From Bradyrhizobium daqingense (GTDB taxonomy: Bacteria > Pseudomonadota > Alphaproteobacteria > Rhizobiales > Xanthobacteraceae), in the NCBI RefSeq assembly GCF_021044685.1, contig NZ_CP088014.1, forward strand, positions 6,000,001 through 6,064,000: DNA of 64,000 bases. The letters run 5' to 3'. The translations under genes were made by a program, and so were the position numbers. Numbering within the stretch: position 1 is the stretch's first letter; the number at the start of each line of letters is the position of its first letter. Positions 57,986 to 64,000 of the stretch are shown here, in pieces. The notes beneath the pieces were generated by a model. That model saw nothing but the letters and a program-made list of their open reading frames with translations, searched no databases and was not told the origin of the DNA.

Positions 57986-58486
57986 TCAGCCTGCGGCTGT
58001 GCCGGGATCGAGCTGGATGATCTCGTCCAGCCAATGTTCTTCGAGATTGTCGCCACCACCCTTTCGATCGACGACGAGGAACGAGCTTGCGTCCTTCAGG
58101 ACCAGCAGCGGATGGTGCCAACAGTTTCGGGCATAATTCACGCCCTGCTTGCCATTGGCCGCGAACGCCCGGTAGCTCGAGAGGTCGCGCGGGTCCGCGC
58201 AAACGACGACCAGCCAGTCCTCTCCGTTCAGCGGCATGAACAGCTGGCTTCCAAGCGGATGGCGTTCCATCAGGCGGATGGCGATCGGCGCGGGCCGCTG
58301 AGAGGCGATGAACCAGCTGATGTTGACCTGTCCGCTTTCCGCGCCGACATCGATAGTGGCGAGTTCGTTGTAGCGCGCGGCATGGCCCTGGTTGATCGAC
58401 AGCGGCGTCGACCCTGCCGTTTCAACGACCTCGCCGAACGGCGCGAAGGCCTGCTTTGTCAAGGGCTCGATCGAGAGTGTCGTCAT
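57986..58486 (-). CDS. allA: Ureidoglycolate lyase
   Basis: Enzyme of 166 residues splitting ureidoglycolate into glyoxylate and urea. Conserved family segments are FAPFGEVVE, NQGHAARYN, ISWFIASQ, MERHPLGSQLFMPL and GVNYARNCWHHPLLVL. It acts directly after AllE in the ureide pathway. It lies 14 bp after dctA and 21 bp before allE, in one transcription unit. Confidence 0.87.
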   Translation of the reverse strand: MTTLSIEPLTKQAFAPFGEVVETAGSTPLSINQGHAARYNELATIDVGAESGQVNISWFIASQRPAPIAIRLMERHPLGSQLFMPLNGEDWLVVVCADPRDLSSYRAFAANGKQGVNYARNCWHHPLLVLKDASSFLVVDRKGGGDNLEEHWLDEIIQLDPGTAAG

Positions 58487-58500
58487 CGATGCCTCGGCGT

Positions 58501-59835
58501 TCAGGACGTTTGCAGACCCGCGACGGGCGCGTTCGCACCGGCCGGGTCGATCTGCAGGGTCTCGCTTGAAGGAACGATCTCGCCATCGAGGATGCGCCGC
58601 GCCTTGGCGCGATCAAGGTCGCCTTCCCACGAGGCAACCACGACGGTAGCAACGCAATTTCCGACATAATTGCCGAGCGCGCGGGCGATGCCGATGAACC
58701 AGTCCACCGACAGGATCAGCACCAGTCCGATCGCCGGGATGGCCGGAATGGCGGCGAGCGTCGCCGCGAGGACGACGATGGCCGAGCCCGGCACGCCATG
58801 CGCCCCCTTTGAGGTGAGCAACGCGACGCCGAGGATCGCAAGGAGATCGCCGGTCGCGAGCGGCGTGTTGGTCGCCTGCGCAATGAAGACCGCCGCCAGG
58901 GTCAGGTAGATCGAGAAGGCATCGAGATTGAACGAGTACCCCGTCGGGATGACCAGACCGACCGTCGAGCGCTTGATTCCGAGCTGTTCGAGCTTGCGCA
59001 TGGTCTGCGGCAGCACGCTGTCGCCTGCGGCGGTGCCGAGCACGATCATCAGCTCTTCGCGCAGATAGACCAGCAGCTTGAACAGGCTGAAGCCCGAAAG
59101 CCGCATGATCGCGCCGAGCACGACGGCCACGAAGAAAAACACCGCCAGATAGAACAGGGCGACCAGCCCGCCGAGCTGCTTGAGCGAGCCGATGCCGTAT
59201 TTGCCAACCGTGAAGGCGATCGCACCGAAGACGCCGATCGGCGCGAGGCGGACGACGAAGTTCATCATCTTGAAGATGATCTCGTTGACCCGCTCGACGA
59301 ATTCGACGACCGGTCTCGCGCGCTCGCCGCACAACGACATGGCGCAGCCAAACATGATCGAGATGATCAGCACCTGGAGCACGTCGCCGGAGCTGAAGGC
59401 GCCGACCATGGTCGAGGGGATGAGCTTCATCAGAAATTCGGAGACGCCGCCGCCGGCGACCTGCGCCGCGGTCTGGCTGAAGCCGCTGAGCGCCTTGGCG
59501 TCCAGCGTCCGCGGGTCGATGTTCATGCCGGCGCCGGGCTGGAAATAGTAGGCGAGCGCGATGCCGAACACCAGGGCGAGCGTGGTGACGATCTCGAAAT
59601 AGAGCAGCGCGCGAATGCCGACCCTTCCGACCTTCGACAGGTCGCCGGCGGCCGATATGCCCTGCACCACGACGCAGAACACGATGACGGGCACCAGCAT
59701 TTTGATGAGCTTGATGAAGCCGTCGCCGAGCGGCTTCATCTGCAATGCGGTGTCGGGATAGGCCATGCCGAGCGCGATGCCGGCCGCGAGGGCGACGACC
59801 ACCTGGAAGAAGAGTGACTTGAAAATCCTGGGCAT
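58501..59835 (-). CDS. dctA: DctA-type dicarboxylate/amino-acid:cation symporter
   Basis: Transporter of 444 residues in the dicarboxylate/amino acid:cation (DAACS) family, with eight membrane segments and two re-entrant loops. The SKGAHGVPGSA loop, GTAAGDSVLPQTM and TGYSFNLDAFSIY are present. GAGGAAAG precedes the ATG. Operon context (allA, allE) suggests that it takes up a ureide-pathway acid rather than C4-dicarboxylates alone. That is inference. It is divergent from the LysR gene. Confidence 0.85.
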   Translation of the reverse strand: MPRIFKSLFFQVVVALAAGIALGMAYPDTALQMKPLGDGFIKLIKMLVPVIVFCVVVQGISAAGDLSKVGRVGIRALLYFEIVTTLALVFGIALAYYFQPGAGMNIDPRTLDAKALSGFSQTAAQVAGGGVSEFLMKLIPSTMVGAFSSGDVLQVLIISIMFGCAMSLCGERARPVVEFVERVNEIIFKMMNFVVRLAPIGVFGAIAFTVGKYGIGSLKQLGGLVALFYLAVFFFVAVVLGAIMRLSGFSLFKLLVYLREELMIVLGTAAGDSVLPQTMRKLEQLGIKRSTVGLVIPTGYSFNLDAFSIYLTLAAVFIAQATNTPLATGDLLAILGVALLTSKGAHGVPGSAIVVLAATLAAIPAIPAIGLVLILSVDWFIGIARALGNYVGNCVATVVVASWEGDLDRAKARRILDGEIVPSSETLQIDPAGANAPVAGLQTS

Positions 59836-60033
59836 GGCTTTCCTCGCGCGCTGGGCTTGCATCTGCTTGGCTTGGTCGGCCTTGGGCCTTCGCCATTCTT
59901 GTCGTTGGCGGCGAGGTCGCCGCGGCGGAGCCGTTCGTTGCGGCAGCACGCAAGCAGCCTCCATCGGTCATTCGTTGACCAGCCGTGTTGCCAAGTCCAA
60001 TATATAGAACGACACGATTGATAGGCTTTCGCT

Positions 60034-60924
60034 ATGGATCTGCGCCAGCTCCGGTACTTCGTCGCGGTCGCCGAGGAGCGCAGCTTCACTCTCGCTGCCC
60101 GGCGACTGAATCTTTCGCAGCCGCCGCTCAGCCAGCACATCCAGGCGCTCGAAGCCGAGCTCGGGACCCAGCTCCTCTACCGGACCAGCCGCAGGGTCGA
60201 GCTGACGCAGGCCGGTGACGCCATGCTGGTGCGGGGGCGCGCGATCCTGCAGCAGCTCAAGGTCACCGAAGACGAGGTCCGGTCGATCGGCGCGGGCCTG
60301 GTCGGGACGCTGGACGTCGGAGCGACCGGCTCCATCCTGCGCGGTCGTCTCGCCGAGTTGCTCGCGGCCTACCGGAAGGTTGCTCCGCAGGTGAGAATGA
60401 CGGTGCACGAGCAGGCGCCGGCGCTGCAGATCGCAGCGCTCCTCAACCGTACCACCAACATCTGCCTCATTCGCGGCACGCCCGCCGAGCGCGACCTCTC
60501 CAGCAAGCTGGCATGGCGCGAAGAGGTCGTTCTCGCCGTGGCCCGCAGCCATCGGCTGGCGCAACGCAAGCGCATCGCCCTCGGCGATCTCGCCGCCGAG
60601 GAGCACGTCGTGCTGGATCCGAACAGCTCCGATTTCGCCCGCTACGTGCAGACATGCTGTGTCGACGCCGGCTTTCTCCCAAAAGTGTCCCAGCAAGTCG
60701 TCGACGCCCAGTCGATCCCGAGCCTGATTGCCGCAGGCTTCGGCGTGGCACTGGTGCCGCAATCGATCGCGCGGTTCACGACCACCGACATCGTCTTCCG
60801 CCCGATCAGGCCCTCGCCGCCCACGGCGGACGTGTTTCTGGTGTTCAGAAAGGACGAGACGTCGATGGTCGTGCACAATTTCATCAAGCTTGCGCTTCGC
60901 TATCTCAACCAGCGGAGGGGTTGA
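60034..60924 (+). CDS. LysR family transcriptional regulator
   Basis: Regulator of 296 residues. The winged HTH is at residues 1-60 (LRQLRYFVAVAEERSFTLAARRLNLSQPPLSQHI, ELGTQLLYRTSRRVELTQAG). The effector-binding domain follows. It is divergent from dctA-allA-allE, so it most likely controls that operon. The 198-bp spacer has an A/T-rich core (AATATATAG) and a CAAT/ATTG dyad that could hold the operator. Neither is certain. Confidence 0.87.
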   Translation: MDLRQLRYFVAVAEERSFTLAARRLNLSQPPLSQHIQALEAELGTQLLYRTSRRVELTQAGDAMLVRGRAILQQLKVTEDEVRSIGAGLVGTLDVGATGSILRGRLAELLAAYRKVAPQVRMTVHEQAPALQIAALLNRTTNICLIRGTPAERDLSSKLAWREEVVLAVARSHRLAQRKRIALGDLAAEEHVVLDPNSSDFARYVQTCCVDAGFLPKVSQQVVDAQSIPSLIAAGFGVALVPQSIARFTTTDIVFRPIRPSPPTADVFLVFRKDETSMVVHNFIKLALRYLNQRRG

Positions 60925-61027
60925 GCTGAACGAACGCTTTGACGGGCCATGTGCGAGACGATAGAGAGACCAAACCAGAGCCGCCAAACAAGTCGAACTC
61001 TGCATCGACCGGCAGATGCGCCCGTTC

Positions 61028-61723
61028 TCACACTTCCAACCATTGCGCGCGAACTTCGGCGTTTGACTTCAGTTGCTCGGGCGTACCTTCGAAAACCACA
61101 CGGCCGTGTCCCATGACGTAGACGCGGTTCGAGATCTTCATCGCAATCGACAGTTTCTGCTCGACGAGGAGAATGGCGACGCCGGCTTGCGCAATGCGGG
61201 CGATGAGATCACCAACCTGCTGGACGATGAGCGGCGCGAGGCCTTCGGTCGGCTCGTCGATCATGATCAGGTCCGGATCGCCCATCAGCGTGCGGCAGGT
61301 CGTGAGCATCTGCTTTTCGCCGCCGGACAGCACCCCCGCCTCCGTGTCGGCCCGCGCGGCGAGATTGGGAAACATGTCGAGCATGTCCTGGAGCTGCCAT
61401 TTGCCGGGACGTCGCGTGTCCTTGATGCCGAGAAGCAGGTTCTGGCGAACGGTCAGACCCGGAAAGATGTCACGATGCTCCGGCACATAGCCGAGACCGA
61501 GACGCGCAATCCTGTAGCTCGGCAGCCCGGCGATGTCCTTGCCCTTGAAGCGGATCGTGCCTTGCGGCACGACCTCGCCCATGATCGCCTTGACCGTGGT
61601 CGAACGCCCGACACCATTGCGTCCGAGCAGGCTCACGACCTCGCCAGCGGCGACATCGAGATCGACGCCCTGGAGAATGTGGCTCTTGCCGTAATAGGCG
61701 TGCAGGTCCCTGACCTCGAGCAT
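61028..61723 (-). CDS. livF: Branched-chain amino-acid type ABC transporter ATP-binding protein
   Basis: ATPase of 231 residues of the LivF type. The Walker A loop reads GRNGVGRST, with Arg40 in place of the usual lysine. The signature LSGGEKQM, Walker B LIMIDEP and the H-loop region are otherwise normal. It is last in the livH-livM-livG-livF unit and overlaps livG as TGATG. The lysine change appears in some LivF relatives, so it may not abolish function. The substrate may be any small amino acid or amide. Confidence 0.87.
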   Translation of the reverse strand: MLEVRDLHAYYGKSHILQGVDLDVAAGEVVSLLGRNGVGRSTTVKAIMGEVVPQGTIRFKGKDIAGLPSYRIARLGLGYVPEHRDIFPGLTVRQNLLLGIKDTRRPGKWQLQDMLDMFPNLAARADTEAGVLSGGEKQMLTTCRTLMGDPDLIMIDEPTEGLAPLIVQQVGDLIARIAQAGVAILLVEQKLSIAMKISNRVYVMGHGRVVFEGTPEQLKSNAEVRAQWLEV

Positions 61724-62472
61724 CAGTGCGCTTCCTCGCCGAGATAGGCTTCCTTGACCTTCGGATCGCGCCGGATCTCCTCCGGCGTGCCCGAGGCGAT
61801 GATGTGGCCGTAGACTAGCACGGAAATGCGATCGGCAAGGCCGAACACGACGCTCATGTCGTGCTCGACGATGACGAGGGTCTTGCCTTCGGTGAGCCGC
61901 CGGATCAGCGCGACTGCACGTTCGGTCTCGGCGTGGCTCATGCCGGCGGTCGGCTCGTCCAGAATCACCACGGTGGCACCGCTGGCGATGGTGATACCGA
62001 TCTCTAGCTCGCGCTGCTCGGCGTAGGTCAATAATCCGGCCGGCACATCGCGCCGATGCGTGAGATGGATGTCGTCGAGGATCTGCGCGGTCCGCTCGCG
62101 CACCTCAGGCAGGCTGTCGACGTTCTTCCAGAAGGCGTAACGGTGCCCCGTCGCCCACAGCACGGCACAACGCACGTTCTCCCAGACCGACATGCGCGCG
62201 AACACATTGGTGACCTGGAACGACCGCGACAGCCCGCGCCTGTTGATCTCGAACGGCCTCAGACCTGAGATCACGTCGCCATTGAGCCTCACCTCACCCG
62301 AGGTCGGCTTGATATGGCCGCTGATCAGGTTGAACGTCGTCGATTTGCCGGCGCCGTTCGGACCGATGATGGCATGACGCTCGCCTTGCGCGACACTGAG
62401 ATTGAGATCGCGGATGATGCTGACATTGCCGAAGCGCTTTTCGACAGCGCTGACTTCGATGGCTGCCGTCAT
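61723..62472 (-). CDS. livG: Branched-chain amino-acid type ABC transporter ATP-binding protein
   Basis: ATPase of 249 residues of the LivG type. Walker A is GPNGAGKST (37-45, Lys43). The signature is altered to LTYAEQRELEI, as often seen in LivG, and Walker B is VVILDEPTAGMS. The ATG at 62472 overlaps the livM stop (ATGA), so the longer upstream frame is rejected. It works as a heterodimer with LivF. Confidence 0.9.
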   Translation of the reverse strand: MTAAIEVSAVEKRFGNVSIIRDLNLSVAQGERHAIIGPNGAGKSTTFNLISGHIKPTSGEVRLNGDVISGLRPFEINRRGLSRSFQVTNVFARMSVWENVRCAVLWATGHRYAFWKNVDSLPEVRERTAQILDDIHLTHRRDVPAGLLTYAEQRELEIGITIASGATVVILDEPTAGMSHAETERAVALIRRLTEGKTLVIVEHDMSVVFGLADRISVLVYGHIIASGTPEEIRRDPKVKEAYLGEEAH

Positions 62473-63767
62473 GCCAGATACCCCCGGTCGCGCGCGACCG
62501 TCGCCGCGCGATCCCAAGCATCGGCGACCCGCCGCCAGCTCAGGCGTGCCACGAAGAAGCCGCCGAAGATGAGAACCGCCGCACTCGCCCATGTCACTGG
62601 CGACGCCGGGTTGAAGGCAACGCCGAACAGGTTGATCGGACTGCCCTGCCCGCTATGCGTGCGCGCGATCGACTCGATCGTCAGGATCACGCCGCAGGCC
62701 AGCGCGAGGGTCGGCACCGCTGCGACGAGGTAGGACGGAATCAGCGTCGGCAGAGTTCCGGCACGAGCCAGCGGCCGGTGCATCATGACCAGCCCAGCAA
62801 TCCCGCCCGGGGACAGCATCACGATGCCGATGAAGATAATGCCGAAATAGAGCTGCCACACGCCCGTGACGCTGGTCAGCCCAAGCTGCAGATAAGTCAC
62901 GAGGATCGCGCCGAGGATCGGACCAAAGAAGAAGGCGACGCCGCCAATGAAGGTTGAGAACAGGACGAGGCCGGACTGGATCGCGCCGAGATAGGCCGAA
63001 TTGGCGATCTCGAAGTTGATCGCAGCCAGTCCCCCGGCGACGCCGGCGAAGAAGCCGGCAAAGCAGAAAGCGATGTAGCGGACCACATGGGGATCATAGC
63101 CGATGAACTGGACGCGCTCGGGATTGTCGCGCACCGCGTTGCTGATGCGCCCCAGCGGCGTCCGCGTCAGCGCGTACATCGCGATCGCGGAGATCACCAG
63201 CCAGAACGCGATCAGGTAGTAGACCTGAAGCTGCGGGCCGAACGTCCAGCCGAACATTTTCGGCAGAGCCGTGCGGTCGGTCGAGACTCCGGACTCGCCG
63301 CCGAACACGGAACGCAGGATCAGCGAGGAGGACGCCACCAATTCGGCAATGCCGAGCGAGATCATCGAGAACACGGTGCCGGCGCGCTTCGTCATCACCC
63401 AGCCGATGATCATCGCGAAAGCGAGACCGCCGAGCCCGCCGAACAGCGGGATGAACGGCAACGGGATCGGCCAGCCGTGCGAAACCACCGCATTCATCAC
63501 ATGGCAGGCCGCGAAGCCGCCGAGCCCGTAATGCACCGCATGGCCGAACGACAAGAGGCCGGTTTGGCCGAGCAGGATGTTGTAGGACAGCGCGAAGACG
63601 ATCGCGATGCCGATCAGGCTGAAGGACGTGAGCGAGCCGCCGGAGGAGAAGATCATCGGCAGCACGATCAACGCAGCGATACCGACCAGCCAGACGCCGT
63701 AGAAGCGCAAGGCATCGCCGGCGGGCTTGTCTGCAACCTTCGATGCGGAAGTCGTCGTGGCGCTCAT
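62469..63767 (-). CDS. livM: Branched-chain amino-acid type ABC transporter permease
   Basis: Permease of 432 residues with about ten membrane segments. The LivM landmarks GQTGLLSFGHAVHYGLGGFAA and RDNPERVQFIGYDPHVVRYIAFCFAGFFAGVAG are present. It is longer than usual at the C-terminus, adding about 100 residues with two or more membrane segments (about 335-420). The start overlaps the livH stop as ATGA. Confidence 0.88.
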   Translation of the reverse strand: MSATTTSASKVADKPAGDALRFYGVWLVGIAALIVLPMIFSSGGSLTSFSLIGIAIVFALSYNILLGQTGLLSFGHAVHYGLGGFAACHVMNAVVSHGWPIPLPFIPLFGGLGGLAFAMIIGWVMTKRAGTVFSMISLGIAELVASSSLILRSVFGGESGVSTDRTALPKMFGWTFGPQLQVYYLIAFWLVISAIAMYALTRTPLGRISNAVRDNPERVQFIGYDPHVVRYIAFCFAGFFAGVAGGLAAINFEIANSAYLGAIQSGLVLFSTFIGGVAFFFGPILGAILVTYLQLGLTSVTGVWQLYFGIIFIGIVMLSPGGIAGLVMMHRPLARAGTLPTLIPSYLVAAVPTLALACGVILTIESIARTHSGQGSPINLFGVAFNPASPVTWASAAVLIFGGFFVARLSWRRVADAWDRAATVARDRGYLA

Positions 63768-64000
63768 GTTTCGCGCGTCCCCATCAGGCCCATGGGGCGC
63801 ACAATCAGAATGATCACCAGCAGGAGGTACGGCACGATCGGCGCCACCTGGGCGATCGTGACGTTCCAGATGTCGGTGAGAACGGAGGGGCCCATCGACG
63901 GATCGAGCGGACCGAAGGCACTCGCGAGCGAACCGTTCAGCGCGACCGCGAAGGTTTGCACCAAGCCGATGACGAGCGAAGCGATGAAGGCTCCCGGCAA
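63764..64000 (-). CDS. livH: Branched-chain amino-acid type ABC transporter permease, partial
   Basis: C-terminal 78 residues of a LivH-type permease cut by the right edge of the window. It has two membrane segments and the family ending LLLVIILIVRPMGLMGTRET. The 4-bp overlap with livM and the usual order livH-livM-livG-livF support the call. The start is outside the window. Confidence 0.82.
   Translation of the reverse strand: MPGAFIASLVIGLVQTFAVALNGSLASAFGPLDPSMGPSVLTDIWNVTIAQVAPIVPYLLLVIILIVRPMGLMGTRET

Noticed and set aside
60969..61027. Terminator between lysR and livF
   Set aside because: No stem with a T run is visible in the 103-bp convergent spacer.

Overview
The window is high-GC alphaproteobacterial chromosome, most likely Bradyrhizobium or a close Nitrobacteraceae relative. 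The reasons are the protein sequences of the rplKA-rplJL-rpoBC block, the gene style, and several families of intergenic palindromes of the kind scattered through Bradyrhizobium genomes. The assignment rests on recognition; no database search was run.

Layout. (1) 1-1077: start of an FAD-dependent amine-oxidase-like gene that runs off the left edge and appears to carry a one-base deletion near position 37. (2) 1.2-15 kb, minus strand: the transcription/translation core secE-nusG-rplK-rplA-[2-hydroxyacid dehydrogenase]-rplJ-rplL-rpoB-rpoC, ending in a strong bidirectional terminator. A good sigma70-type promoter (TTGACC-17-TATCTA) precedes secE. (3) 15.2-40.8 kb: a block of about 26 kb for an unusual surface sugar or glycolipid, lying between secE and tRNA-Trp, which are usually adjacent in this group. 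It holds a SIS isomerase, a nucleotidylyltransferase-PfkB kinase fusion in the reverse order of HldE, two SDR epimerases, a HAD hydrolase, an APH-like kinase, a split transketolase, two DegT aminotransferases, a 2OG-Fe(II) oxygenase with its LIC12192-type partner, a WbuC-like cupin, four methyltransferases, a Gfo/Idh oxidoreductase, two paralogous flippase-like proteins, two large polytopic membrane proteins (one GT-C-like), a matched pair of 168-aa membrane proteins and a DPM1-like GT2. (4) 40.9-48 kb: tRNA-Trp, a serine hydrolase, two SDRs, a histidine phosphatase, argE and a small GIY-YIG nuclease, among many palindromic repeats. (5) 47.9-57 kb: an acyl-CoA metabolism neighbourhood (kinase-like phosphotransferase, acyl-CoA dehydrogenase, PsrA-like TetR regulator, RidA, CaiB/BaiF CoA-transferase), an MFS transporter, small hypotheticals and a lipoprotein sugar dehydrogenase. 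(6) 57.1-60.9 kb: ureide catabolism (allE-allA-dctA) with a divergent LysR regulator. (7) 61-64 kb: a branched-chain amino-acid type ABC transporter (livF, livG, livM, partial livH) cut by the right edge.

How the genes fit together. The sugar block is mostly one plus-strand run in which neighbours overlap by a few bases. Transketolase halves plus SIS isomerase, kinase/nucleotidylyltransferase, HAD and SDR enzymes are what a pathway to an NDP-activated heptose or higher-carbon sugar would need. The aminotransferases, methyltransferases and oxygenase would decorate it. The GT2, GT-C-like and flippase-like proteins suggest transfer through a polyprenyl-phosphate carrier. The product is inference. 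Elsewhere the clearest regulatory picture is the acyl-CoA dehydrogenase/TetR divergence, where a PsrA-type box overlaps a TTGACT-17-GATAGT promoter.
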